From: Linepithema humile
Lineage: Eukaryota; Arthropoda; Insecta; Hymenoptera; Formicidae
Length of the DNA stretch: 64,000 nt
Assembly: GCF_040581485.1 (NCBI RefSeq)
Contig: NC_090131.1
Location: 4,030,001 to 4,094,000 of the forward strand
Reading direction: 5' to 3'
Shown here: one piece after another, positions 14,521-28,600 of the stretch
How positions within the stretch are numbered: position 1 is the stretch's first letter
How the letters are laid out: each line of letters opens with the position of its first letter
Translations under genes and position numbers: made by a program
The notes under the pieces: generated by a model
Database searches by the model: none
Seen by the model: the letters and a program-made list of their open reading frames with translations, nothing else
What the model was told of the DNA's origin: nothing

Positions 14521-15389
14521 TCATCACATGTCATATTTAAATTTTCAAAATAATAAACAGTAAATTATTCTCATTATCAAGCGTATTAATTATTATATCT
14601 ATATTCTATTTTATTATTTTCTTATTGTATCACTTAAAAATCATTTGTGTTTACTGTACAATTAATTTCTAATCGAACTAAAATATAATCCATATAATAA
14701 TTCAGCTTATATCCTGAGAATTTACAATAATTATCGATAAAAGAAATAATAAAAACATTTATAAAAAATAAATATAAATTTAATGCATGTAATAATATAA
14801 ATTTACTATTTGCTACATGCTTAACTATTTTAATTTTTAGAATAATAATAATCTTTTATAGATATCGAAAATATAAGATTAATAGAAAAAATTTTGTTTA
14901 TGTAACAGATATATACAAAATACAATTTATATAAATATAATACATCTTGTTCTAATCTTTATTATTCATAAAATATTAACACAACAAAGAAATTTAATTT
15001 AAATAAAAACTTTATATTCTAAAAATGTTAGAAATTTGTTTATTATAGTTTTATTTATGCCTCTGCTTTTCTTATTTTTTTACTATTTATTTAGAATATA
15101 AGCAATAAATCAAAAATTTAATTAATTAAAGAGTAAAAATAAAACTTTTATTTCTTGCTGTTTTATAAACATCTATACTGTCACTTCTCCTATAAACTGG
15201 TTGTAATCGATATATTGGGTGGATTTTGATAAATCTTCCGAATACGCCCACTCAGAGATATAGATACCCAGAATGACGATCTCACGGATCAGTCTGCCAC
15301 AACCTGGCTTTTCAGTAAGTGTTCCATGAGAGTCCAACAAGATATGACAGGATAATATTTAGTTTACGGAATTCCAAGTTGCCGCTGGC
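14521..15389 (+). promoter_or_regulatory. Upstream region of cubilin
   Basis: From 14,521 to about 15,170 the sequence is extremely AT-rich with no gene. The last ~200 bases before the cubilin ATG are more complex. They hold a TGATAA GATA-type site near 15,228 and an arthropod initiator-like TCAGT at 15,289-15,293. GATA factors drive many nephrocyte, gut and Malpighian genes; whether this site works is inference. A further TCAGT occurs near 15,312. Confidence 0.3.
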
Positions 15390-16650
15390 ATGGCTTCCAC
15401 ATTACGATGGTTCCTGTTATTACATTTGGGTCTCTGCGTGGCATGGATGGACGAGAGGTATTCTCTTTACTAAGTTTGTACAACGCACTAAGACGGTATC
15501 CGCATCTCGCATAATATCCTCATCATTTGCATTTGTATGACGTCTATCACATGTCAAATTGAAGGAGACTGTTATAGATTTGTAATATTTGTAGTAATAT
15601 CCTTTCACATTGACAGTGATTTATCGATACGTCAAGAATCTACAAAAGAATACAAAATTGTGAAATAGAATGTTACATTTAATTTCTTTACATAAATTTC
15701 AGTTTTGTAATTATATGAATGCATATACAAACAATTTGTAAATAACCCGTAAAATTTAGGCCTGTTCTGGAATCTCGAGATGGACACCTCACAATCTCCA
15801 GTGCAAAAGACAGAAATATCACTCTGAAAATAATAGGAGACGGTTGCTTGAATGTCAATGACATCAATCTGCTCCACATAGCATCGGCGGTAACGAACGT
15901 CTATTTGTTCAGTATAACTGAAATAGAATTTGTGAGGCTAATGGTTTCAGTTGTTTTTAGGCGCAAAATGCGACACGAGTCATTGACAGGTGGCGAATGG
16001 GATACTTGACTCAGATGCAAAGTTCTCTTCACCAGCTAACGACTATAGTGACAGGCTCTACAGGTTTGCAGAGAAGGGTCGCTCTGCTGGAAAGAGCCAT
16101 TGATGGAAACGGCACGATTCGTTCAGGCAATGGATCACGTATACCGGTAAGAACGTACGATATTGAATCAACAGTTTGCAATGGCATACTTCCTTGTAAC
16201 CTGACCTAACCTAACATCAAATAATATCAATATGCTAGAAAAAAGATAAAAATTATTTCACATATGAAAAAGTAAAAAAAATCATATAATACATAGCATT
16301 AACTATTTACAATTTAAATTAATTGTTTTTTACGTATATTTAATCAAATTATTATTTATTGATTAATATAAAATATGTAAATAATAAGTAAAATAAGAAA
16401 TAAATTACGTATAATATTTACTGTGTTAATATTTACAAAATAATATCTTTTCAGAGTAATCCTTCATTGCCAAGTATCACCAGATTCAGCATTCGTCGTA
16501 TAAATAATCGAGTATGTTTTATTCATAAATTTGTTTGTACATATAAATAATAATTAGAAATAGAGATTAAAAATGTGTAAATGTATTTTTAAGCTTAGAA
16601 GTCTAGAAAACACACTGAGAATCCTAAGTCAGAAACTTCGAGAGAATGAG
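15390..16650 (+). other. Cubn: Cubilin signal peptide and N-terminal coiled-coil region (exons 1-5)
   Basis: Exons 15390-15457, 15760-15889, 15961-16146, 16455-16511 and 16594-16734. Exon 1 codes for a short signal peptide ending near W19 and stops in a split arginine codon (AG plus G). Exons 2-3 give the family-typical RPVLESRDGHLTISSAKD and INLLHIASAAQNATRVIDRW stretches. The latter is the segment that in vertebrate cubilin forms a trimeric coiled coil and docks onto amnionless. Exons 4-5 continue with heptad-like SITRFSIRRINNR and LRSLENTLRILSQKL. Exon 5 then enters the first EGF repeat. Several N-glycosylation sequons (NIT, NAT, NGT) are visible. Trimerisation and amnionless binding are family knowledge, not shown here. 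Confidence 0.85.
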
Positions 16651-19600
16651 TGTCAGAGTAATCCATGTCAAAACGATGGTACATGTGCAGACCTTTTTGA
16701 TGGCTATCAGTGTCATTGTCCATCAAATTGGGAGGTATATATGCGTATTATAAAGAGAGTACATTGGTATTTTGTAAAATTAATTTATGATATTTTTAGG
16801 GACCAAATTGTATGACAGATGTCAACGAATGCGCGAGATTTGTTGGCACAGATCTTGGATGTCAAAATGGAGCAACTTGTCGTAATTTGCCTGGATCTTA
16901 TCGGTATGCAATATTATTAATATAACTACAGACGTTTAAACAAATCTCAAATCAACTTATTTTTCTACGAAAAATGAAAGACCAATATTTTATTTTAATT
17001 CGCAAAATTAATTTTCTGATAAAGTAAATTGAATAATTAAAAATTTTTTTTTTTTTGTGAATTATTTTACCGAATTCGGCAGACAACATTTGTATTTTGC
17101 GGAGGCACGATATGTTACTCGGATGCATTGTACAGAATATACTTGCATGTAATATCGGTTTGATATTAGGTGCGACTGCTTGCCGGGATGGTTTGGCCTT
17201 CATTGCACGCAGAAAACATCGATTTGCAATACAGAGAACTCGGAAGCGCTTTGCGGCGAGCATGGTGTGTGTGTCGTAAAAAACACTCCACTGGGATACA
17301 CATGCATTTGCGATCAAGTACGTTTCTCGATGTTTTATCTTAAATACTGTGTTTTAATCATCGAGAAATGTCGAATAGAAGCGAGTTTGCGTGTAGTATT
17401 TGTCGCGGAAATAACTGATGCTTTTATTTATCGTTCTTAGGGATGGGAAAGCGACGGTACGAGTCCAGCTTGTACCAAGGATGTAGATGAATGTGCATTG
17501 AACCATCCGCCCTGTTCCGTAAATCCACCAGTACCATGTCGCAACACGCGTGGCTCATTCACTTGCGGTGCCTGTCCGCTCGGTTATAGTGGAAATGGCT
17601 ATTATTGCACCGACATTGACGAATGTCTGATTAATAACGGCGGTTGCAGCACTTCGCCTTTCGTACAATGCGTGAACACAATGGTAAGCACACAGACGTT
17701 ATATTACATTATGAAATGTGCGTGCGAAATAAAATTATGACAAATAATAAAATTAAAATTAAATTAGAACTACATCGCCGTGTTAAGGCAAATAAATTTA
17801 TCAATCTTCAGATTTTAGAATAAAATTTTTGTTTCGATCGCCTCGCTTTTCCTTAGAATAATATAAGCATCTATGCTGTTAAATGTAAAAAAAACCAGAA
17901 TATAAATTATATGTATATAAAAATGTAATTAATATTGTATCGTCCGTTATCTTTTCATAAAAAAATATTGACATTTTTCTAAAGATAAAAGTGAGGAGAT
18001 AAAGTAGCCAAATTAATAATGTCATAATTTAATATTATAGCTATTTTAATTTCAGGGTTCTAGAGTGTGCGGCGCTTGTCCTCCAGGATATCGTGGCGAT
18101 GGTGTCAGCTGCATTTTTGTCGGAGGTTGCGCTATCAATAACGGCGGATGTCATCCATTAGCCACCTGCACCGAAAATCCATCGCTTACAAGTTCTTATG
18201 TATTGTGTCGTTGTCCGGCGGGTTATGATGGTAACGGAATGGGACCGAACGGCTGTCAATTAGCTGTATCAGTTAATACAGTGTGTACTAGCAACCCGTG
18301 CGTTCATGGCACATGCGTGCCAAATGGTGCGAATGGCTTCACTTGTACATGCAATCCGGGATATACAGGTATGTATTACCGGTGAGGATTAGAGGGAATG
18401 GGTTCATGAACTTACTCGTAAACTGTAACGCTCTATTTCCTACATGTCACCAAATAGGTAAGATATGAAATTAATTCGCGTTCGGTGAATGCACACATTA
18501 GCCGCAAATATTGTCAATTTCAAATGTAAATTACGAAGTCAAATATGACGTTGAAATTTGCGATAAATAATTATATTGTTCCATCACATAAGCTTTTATT
18601 TTATTTAGTATTTAAAAATTGAGCAATTTTTGTATATTTACGTGTCTATTATTGCGTGTCTATTATTTTTTTCTAGCGACATTAACTTCATATTTTGCAT
18701 CGCTGTTTACTTATACTTTTGATATTAATTTTTAGGAACTACATGCAACGTACCGATTGATCCGTGTACGCCAAATCCATGTCGAAACAACGGCATTTGC
18801 GTTGTTTCAAAAGGACAGGCAACGTGTCAGTGCTCGTCTAGCTTCACAGGCAGCAGGTGCGAAATATCGCAGCAGACGTGCGGCGGTGTGCTACGAAATC
18901 TCATGGGAGTACTTCAGTTCCCTATGGGCGGTAGTACTTACCAACACGGATTAAGCTGCGCTTGGGTGCTGATCACGGAACCTTCTAAGGTTCTGAACAT
19001 CACCTTCACGTCTTTTAATCTCGAACAGTCCACAGGTTGCAAATTCGATTTCCTACAGGTGCGGCGTTACCATATTTTGCAATTAAAAAACTTTTAATTA
19101 ATATATTTTTAATAAAGTTAAGGATGGAGTAAAATTTTTGTTAAAGCTGGTCTACATTAGATTGTACTTACACTTTTATAACTTCAAGACGCGATTAATA
19201 AGAAAATTACCTCAAGAGTTTTTTAATCCGTTTTAAAAACTCTGACAAATTATCTAAATTTTTATGTTCTCAAAATTTTTAATATAAATATAAACAACAA
19301 GATAAATAAGAGAGTTTATATTTTTTCTGTAATATATGCATTTTAGATTCATGACGGTAGAAATGCCGGTAGTCAAATGATCAACAGATTCTGCGGTTCT
19401 ACGCTGCCTAATGGAAACGGGAATATCGTCTCGTCCCATAATGCGCTCTATCTTTGGTTCCATTCGGATAACAGTGTATCTAGCGACGGATTCACTTTCC
19501 ATTGGAACACCATCAATCCTGTTTGCGGAGGTGTTTTAGAGGATAATTACGGTACAATTGCGTCTCCAGGTTCACCAGGACGATATCCTCCAAATAGAGA

Positions 19601-22600
19601 TTGCATCTGGCGAATCAACGTTGCAGATTCGAAGAGAATTCAGTTCCACTTTGGACTGATGATGCTCGAGGAAAATTGCGAACATGATTATGTGATGGTA
19701 AATATTTCATGAGTCGATTAGCTTGCGCGCGATTAAATCTCTGTTTAACAAAATCTATGTTTTTCTTGCATACGTGACTTGTTATATTTTATTAATTTTT
19801 TTAACGTTATTGAATTTTGCAATTTATAATGTTTAAGCTTTTGCATTTATCATCAAAATCGATTCCATATTTTGTATTACACAGATTAAAGGCGCAGACG
19901 ATGAACGTTTAGGACTTTACTGCAATCACACTCGTCCGCCGCCTTTGATTACACCGAGTTCTCAAGCGATTATTCATTTTCATTCTAATAATGAAGCTGA
20001 AGATGCTGGCTTCCAAATTCATTACTCGGTGATTGAAGGTATTTACAGGAACAACTTTTTAATTAGTTATATACAAAAATTGATAAATAATTCGATAATT
20101 TTACAATTTGGGAAATGTTTTTCACAAAAATAATTTACAAAAATATTTAGGTACGCCTGGTTGCGGTGGAACTTATACTAGTGAGAGTGGCACTATCAGT
20201 TCACCAGGCCATTCGTCAGTTTATCAACCGAACATGGAATGCGAGTGGAAGATACAGTTGCCAGCAGGCGGCCAAATAAGAGTATCATGGCTGCGATTTG
20301 ATCTCGAGCCATCTACTAGTTGTAAATTTGACTATGTCGAGGTGATTTTTTATTTTTTTCCAGCATTTTGTATGAAAGAATTTAGACCTAATTTTACATT
20401 CTTTTAGATTTACGACGGACCTAACACGCTTTCTCAATTACTCGGGAGATACTGCGGATTAGATCTGCCGCCAGCGATCAAATCGACCTCAAATATTTTA
20501 GTTATAATCTTCAAATCTGACTGGTCTTACGAAAGGGAAGGTTTCACATTATCGTACGAAACTTTATGCGGCGGTGAATTCCATGATGAAACCGGAATTA
20601 TCACGTCACCTTTCTATCCGAATCCATATCACAGCTCGAAAACATGCATTTATGAAATTATTATGCAACCGATCACTAAAGGAATCATATTAACCATAGA
20701 AGACTTGGATATCGAAGGGACAAATCCACAAAATTGTTACTACGATTATATGGAGATTTACGATGGCGATAATGAAAATGCAACAAAACTTGCTACATTA
20801 TGCGGAGAGCACACTCCAGACATTCCTTATTATTCCACGTACAACTACATGTACATAAAGTTTAAGACTGATAACTCTGTCGAACGTCGTGGCTTTAAAG
20901 CCAATTACACAACCGTTGATCGCAGTGAGTAAACCTGTGTGTGGAATTTATTATTTAATTTTTTATATAATATTTATAAACGTTATAAATTTATTATATA
21001 CATAAAATTACCTTAGCAAGGAAATAACACGCGGCAATTAAAGTGCAAAACACTGTTAATTTTTAACAGAAACAAAGTTTCGGCTTAAAATTTATAATGT
21101 TACTTTTCAGAAGTGCAGAAAGTAACAAAGTAATTATTAATATTATTGTTTTTAAGGATGCGGCGGACTGTTGAAAAAAGAAACCGGAATAATTCAGCCT
21201 CCTACTGAAAATGGTTATTATTCTGATGACGAGCTGTGCATTTGGACTATTCAAGCACCACCAGGATATGTAGTACAACTCTCCTGGTTGTCATTTAATT
21301 TGGAAAGTCATAGTCATTGTAGTCATGATTATGTTAATATTTACGAAAACTACACCTCACCCAATGAAAACGCAATAGCTAAGTATGTTTGACAGAGTTC
21401 CATTAGTTTTAAGTAGAAAAATATGCACAATTATTGTATATGTCGTGCAATTATTTTATATATTGTAATTATACATTTCAGATATTGTGGTAGTAATAAA
21501 CCGCCCGACATAACGACACAGGATCGTACTCTTACAATACTTTTCCACACTGACTCGAGTCTCACACACGAGGGATTCGTCGCCACATATATTTTTGCAG
21601 ACGTAAAAAAGATCTGCGGCGGTCGTTATTCAAAACCGAACGGCGTTATTAGATCACCGAATTTTCCTGATGAGTATCCAAACAACAAGGACTGCGTTTG
21701 GATTATCCAAGCGCCGAACAGACACAGGATCACGCTTACAGTCAATCGCTTTGATATGGAAAAACACACGTGGTGCAATTTCGACTATTTAGAAATTAGG
21801 TAAATGACTTAAAAGTTTTATTTTATTATTTTTTACAAACTAATATTTCATACTTCTCATATTTCAGAAACGGTGGATACGATTCTGCGCCATTAATCGG
21901 CAAATACTGCGGCCAAGAGATACCTAATGAAATACCAAGTCAAACCAATCAATTGTACATTAGATTTGTTTCGGATTTCTCGAGATCGTCGCAAGGCTTC
22001 GAAATACAATGGGACAGTACCACAGAAGGTAAAAGCATACATGAAGTTCTGATAAAGTTCTACATTACTTCAATTGTTTGAACAGCATGATATGTTTCTT
22101 CGATTTACAATTAAAAACTGTTTATTATGCAGAAGTCTGGATAAAAGTACAACATTGTTAAGATATCAAAAGAATATTGCAAACGCGAGAAACTATTGTC
22201 GATATAAAAAAAATAATAGCCAATTTTTTAATTTGTATATTCAATTTTAGGATGCGGTGGTACGATGACTGGAATGACTGGAGCTATTATATCTCCAAAC
22301 TACCCTGAGCCGTATTCTACGAACGCGGATTGCTACTGGAAGATCGCTGTGGCAGCAGGAAGTTTAATTCAAATCATAATAGTGGATCTCGATCTTGAGC
22401 AACACAAAGCATGTCGATATGACTTTATTGAAATATTTGACGGCATCAATTATCGTACAAATGGAAGACGTTATTGTGACAATAACCATACGAAGATTAT
22501 TCAATCCAAATCCAATCATATGACTATTCGGTTTCGTAGCGATTTCAGTAATGGCGGCCGCGGTTTCTACCTGAAATACGAAACGCGTAAGTATCGTATT

Positions 22601-25600
22601 AATATATATATATATATAGTGTAATTATAATAAATATAGTGTTTTTTAAATTTTATTTTACTTTTTAAAATTTGACTTATTTTTTACATTTTAATTATGA
22701 CCTGTGGTCAACTGTTTTTTTTATGATATAGAATGTCACAACAAACTGCGTGGTTACTATGGCGTGTTAGAATCACCGAATTACCCTAACACATATGAAC
22801 ACTCAATGAACTGCAGCTGGATTATTGAGGCACCGATCGGTAACACGATTAATTTGACTTTCTCGCACTTTGACCTTGAAAGAGGCTCTATGGACGAAGA
22901 TATGAACTCGCATAATTGTGTATTCGATTATGTTCAAATTATGGAAGGCGAACAGGACACTTCTAACACCGAACTAGGTCGATACTGTGGGAGTTACACT
23001 TCCCCGTTTAAAATTAGTTCATTGCAACATCAAGTGTTTATAACATTTTTCACGGACTCTTTTATCGCCTCTACTGGTTTCCGGCTTGAATGGCAAGTGC
23101 ACGGTTGCGGTGGATATTTAACTAAACCAAATGATGGATTCACATCGCCTGGATATCCGTCTACTTATCCGATGAATATCGACTGCGAATGGTTTATTGA
23201 AGTGGATCATACGTACAGTATTGAACTCACTTTTCACGACGTAAGTGCATTTTTTTAAAAAAACGTATACACAAGATATATATAAGTAAAATTGATACCA
23301 AGTTGAATCAATGCTGCCAAAATGCTGAGAATAAAAACTTTTCTTTTCCAGATAAATACCGAAAAACGTAAATCATGTCTCTTCGACAAACTTGAAATCT
23401 ACAATGGCGAGAACGCGGACACGCTTAAATTAGCGCAGCTTTGTTATTCGGACAAGCCGCTGGTCTACACTAGTTCCGGGAACAAAATGTTCGTAAAGTT
23501 CCACTCGGACTCGTCGTACGCTAGTCGAGGATTCAATGCGAGTTACAGAAGTGTTCCTCTCCTATGTGGCGGTAAATTTGTAACAGACTCAGGCTTCATT
23601 CATTCGGCGAAATATCCGTCTAATTATCCTTTTAATCAGAATTGCGAATGGCAGATAGAAGTCGACAGGAATCACGTCGTGAACCTTACATTCTTGGACT
23701 TTGATTTTGAGAACAGTAGAAATTGCACTGATGATTCTATCAAGGTATATCTCAATTTTTAAAATAAGACGCTCATAAAAATGTGAAATTCTGATAAATA
23801 TTTTTTTCATTTTGATCTAATAAACATTCTTGTCTTGCATTCTCATAGATCTTCGATGGATCAACGAGAGATGATCTATTACTCGGAACGCATTGTGGTA
23901 ATCAACTGCCCCCGTCTTACGTTTCAAGTAGCAATCAGATGTTAGTAGTTATGCAGAGCGATAACTTAATTTCGGCAAAGGGTTTCAAGGCTCAGTATAC
24001 GAGAGCCTGCGGTGCTCGCATAATCGTGAAAGATTATGGTTTTATTACGTCTCCAACTGTCAGTAACGGCGATATTGAGGAAACTAATTGCACGTGGACG
24101 TTGATAGCTGAAAATCCAGGTAAACACAATTCAACTTTGTCTTATATACATGTCTTTTTTTCCTGAATCTTATAATTATTTTATTCTGTATGATTTAAAA
24201 ACATTTTTCATAATTATATTTTATTTTTGTATTGTAGACGATCACGTAACTATCACTTTCACGCATATGAATATCGACCCGCTTGAAATAACCTTCTCGT
24301 TGAGTCCCAATGAAGATGATTGCGATTGGGACTATGTTCAGGTGCTTGAGGGCGAGGGCATGGATGGCCCGTCTCTGGGAAAATGGTGCAACAATAAAAC
24401 ACCGCCGCCGATTACGAGTACCGGAAGCTCGCTCACGCTGCATCTATTCGTGCATTACGAGTTTGTGGGATACTTTGCCGCGTCTTATTCCTCCCTGAAT
24501 ACAGGTGCGTCGAATGAAATCGACATCTATAAAAGGCATACACGAAATTGCATGAGAAAACATTCATAATTTTGTTTCCGTTTCTCAGCCTGCGGCGGAA
24601 ACTACACGTCCGAATATGGAACGATTACCTCGCCGCGTTATCCAAACAGCTATCCCCTAAACGCGGAATGCGTTTGGATTCTAAATACCTCACCCGGCAA
24701 CAAGCTTACTCTTGCGTTCACCGAGTTCGATATCGAGTCGAGTGAAAACTGCGATTTGGATTACCTCGAAATACGGGAGAACAGCGGAATCGGAAAACTC
24801 ATTAGCGTTTCTTGCGGCAAGGACGCTACGGCAATTACAACCTCTAATAGTCTGTGGATCAAGTTTAAGAGCGATAGTTCGGGCACCGCTAAGGGTTTCG
24901 TGGCCGAATATACTTTTGTCGGAGGGAACGAACTCGAAGGACCTATGGGACGCATTACCTCGCCGATGTATCCGTTGCCTTGTAAACGATCATTTACGTT
25001 TTCATGGCGCATCACCGTTGAAATGGATTCTGTCATACGTATCGAATTTAAAGATTTACAGATAGAAAACATTGGATCATCCTGCTTCGCTAGCGTTGAT
25101 GTAAATATTCTTATCGAATGTAACGGAATCTAAAATAACAAGCATATCTTAAAAGCTAAATACGTAATTTTAAATATTTATGTCTAATTTTGATTACACT
25201 TAACAAACTTGCAATATTTTTATGTAATTTTAGAAAATTAAAATTTTATTTGTTTTTTTTTTTTTTTGTTAGATATATGATGGATATGATAGTGAAGCGC
25301 CAAGCCTGTTAGAAGTCTGCGGCTACACTCTGCCAGATCCAATAGAATCATCTAGTAATGTAATTTATATCAGAATGTCATCCACTTATATTAGGCACGG
25401 AAGTTTGTTTGATCTTACGTGGCTTCAAATACCAAGAGACACTCAAGGCACTAACAAGGAAATTAAACGTAAGATATTTGCATTATATACGCATAACCAT
25501 TTTATTATTATCAAAAATGATTATTTCATGCAATAAGATTTAATCTGCGTTAATACGATACGTTAATTTCAATGTATCAGCAGCGACATATTACGTTAAA

Positions 25601-28600
25601 TTTAATAATGTATTTAATTAAATAGCGTGTTTAATATAAACGCAAAGCAGTATTAAGCGCATTATATTAAAACTATAGATTCACATCATTTTCATATGAA
25701 ACGTATGCCGAATATTATAATAAAATAATTATGTTAGCACATGTGCCCACAAATGGCGCGATTTAAATAAATTTATTTCTCCACAGTGTCAGAATGTAAC
25801 AAGGAAATAGCTCTAATGGGCGATCGCAACCACACGTATGCCTTCAGTTCTCCTGGTTGGCCTACCGGATATGCGGACAATTTGCATTGCAATTGGGTCT
25901 TCACATCACCACCTGGAACACATTTGGTGTTGAGAATAATGACCATGAATTTGGAAGAAACTAGCAATTGTGTAGCGGATGCGGTTTCCGTTTATTCGGG
26001 ATACGCGTTGACGTCGACGAGCAATGCTAAACTCGAAGGTAAATTGTGCCTGGCGAATTCCACGATGACCTTAATCAAAGGGACCAATGTGATGACGGTG
26101 AAGTTCGACACGGACACGTTTGTCAATAAAACCGGCTTCAACGCATATGTATATCGAGGTTATTAATGTTCAATTTCTTTTTTTACAAAATTTTATTTTG
26201 AACACAGATAAATACTGGCAAATAATTTTACCAATATTCAGATTGCGGAGGTCAGTTAACCGAACCCAACGGCGTGATTGAGTATGACAATTCTTCTGTG
26301 AGAGTAATTCGCACATGGCATTTTACATGCGAGTGGAACATAACGGTAAAAGCTGGCAGAACAATCAAAATACAGATTGTCGAGATGTCGATACAAGAAA
26401 TGTCCGATCATTCATGCGGCAATGATTATCTTCTGGTTGGTAATCATATTATCGGTTTTGCGTGATACTTTTCGGATTAAGTAGTTTAGTCAATTGATAC
26501 ACATTAAATAACAAAGAATGATGAAGGCAAATATTTTCAACGTGTTAAAATAATTTATAAATAATTCCAGTTGAAAAATGGACACGAAACGCTTTCGCCT
26601 TTGCTGGGGAACGGAAAGTATTGTGGCAATGTAACACCGTCAGAACTAGAAACCACCGGAAATCGTGTTTACGTTAAAGCTACTGGCAATGGTCTAAACT
26701 TCCGCTTTAAACTCACTTACAGGTAATTTTTGAATAATGCATTTTAATGCTGAAAAAAAAAAGATTTTTCTTTGTCAAATGTCACGCACCAAGAATTATC
26801 TTATCGAGCTGCAATAATCTCATTTGTCTTCATATTTTAGAGAAGTGAGCATGGTCTGTGGTGGCCGCTATATTTTGACAAGCAAAGACAATAAATATGA
26901 AATATCAACCCCTAACTATCCAAACATCCCTCCAGCCTTTGCCGAATGTACTTGGACAGCTACTGCTCCTGCTGGTGAAAAGCTTTCTATCCACTTCCTG
27001 GATCGATTTGATTTAAGTTATAGCAAAAAGTGAGCTTAATCATTGGCGGAAGATAGAATAATTTTTTTTTTACAGGAGATTCCGATTAAAAATGATATTT
27101 TTATAACAATATTTTTTTAGCTGTGAAAAGGAATATATTGAAATAAGGGACGGCGGAACTGATAATTCAAGGCTACTGGGAAAATATTGTACAGATGTAG
27201 CACCCAGCAGCATGAGCACCATTGGCAACATGATATACGTCTATTACTATACAGAGTTATCAGAGCCCAAGAATGGTTTCAAAGCTTCGATTGTTTCAGG
27301 AGGTAAGCGCTGAATGAATATTATAAATTTTAATACGAGAACGGCAATTCTTAAATGATTTAGAATTAAACGATATCGGTGCGTCTAATTTATATGTATA
27401 AAATTATATTGAGAGCAAGATGAATTTGATAAAATATATGTTTTTATTGTAGAAGTGTGTGGTGGAGTTTTGCGCGGTACCAGTGGCGTAATCGAGTCGC
27501 CGAATTATCCGAATTCCTATCCTGTCAATCAAACTTGCTCGTGGTTAATAATAGGACCGACGGATCATACCTTGAAATTACAATTCCGTGACATACATCT
27601 GCCTGGTTTTCGTCGATGTTATTCGACCGATCACGTTAAAATTGAAGAGAAATTTGTAGAAAATGATACGAGTAAGTAATCATACAATTAATTTGATGCA
27701 ATTTGATTTGATTTAGATCTAATTTCGTTGATTGTTGCAATAACGATGATAAAAAATATTTGTTTACAGTGTCGGAAATTGGAACTTACTGCGGTCTCCA
27801 AAAACCAGATGTAATTGAAACATCGTCAAACCAAGCATACATATCTTTCAAGAGCGATAATAGGGATTACGTGATTTACAGAGGCTTCAGTCTGAACTTC
27901 ACCGCTAGCCAAGAAAGTTAGTAATAGCAAAACTATATTAAACAATTTTCAATTGCGCGTTACAAATTTTACTTCATGTTATTTGTACAATTTAAAATTT
28001 AATCACACATCTTACATTCATACATTATTTTGTTCGTAGCGTGCGGCGGTTCATTAACCGCAATGTTTGGGACAATCAAATCGCCTGGATATCCTAATCC
28101 ACGTACACGGCCTAGGTAAATTTCTTTTAAAAAATATATCGATTTTTGTCAAGTGGAATATGTAGCAGAAATATTATCAAAAAAAAGTCTATAAAATTTT
28201 ACTATTACAACTTCTACTTATATTAAATATCGATGATATATCGTAGATACTGCGATTGGCGAATTAAGGTACCAGTGGGATATCAAATTGTGGTGGATAT
28301 TTTGGATATAGATGTTGTTAACGAACCTGGATCTACACACATAGGATACGCACTTTCGGTAAGCAACGTAATCCCCGATAGCATTTAAAAATCGTTATCA
28401 CGATAAAACAAGAATGTATATTGAAACGTTTCTATTGCAGTTCTACAACGATTTCCGCTTTAAATCAAAGATCAAAGTCTTGGGACAAGGCGCTAGTATA
28501 GAGCAGATAAGGAGTTCCACTAATACTATGAGTCTCGGATATTGGTCCTCCATTGGGCATCGAGGTTTCAAACTTCGTTATATTGCACTACCCCCAGCCC

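Noticed and set aside
15632..15879. Minus-strand frames at the start of cubilin
   Set aside because: Antisense of exon 2 and the intron before it; no homology features.
16190..16215. cctgacctaacctaac, resembling the insect telomere repeat CCTAA
   Set aside because: Only two to three units inside a cubilin intron; short CCTAA words of this kind are common in insect introns and give no evidence of a telomeric insertion.
24195..25072. Alternative plus- and minus-strand frames over 24.2-25.1 kb
   Set aside because: Shadows of cubilin exons 22-23, whose CUB frame is unmistakable.
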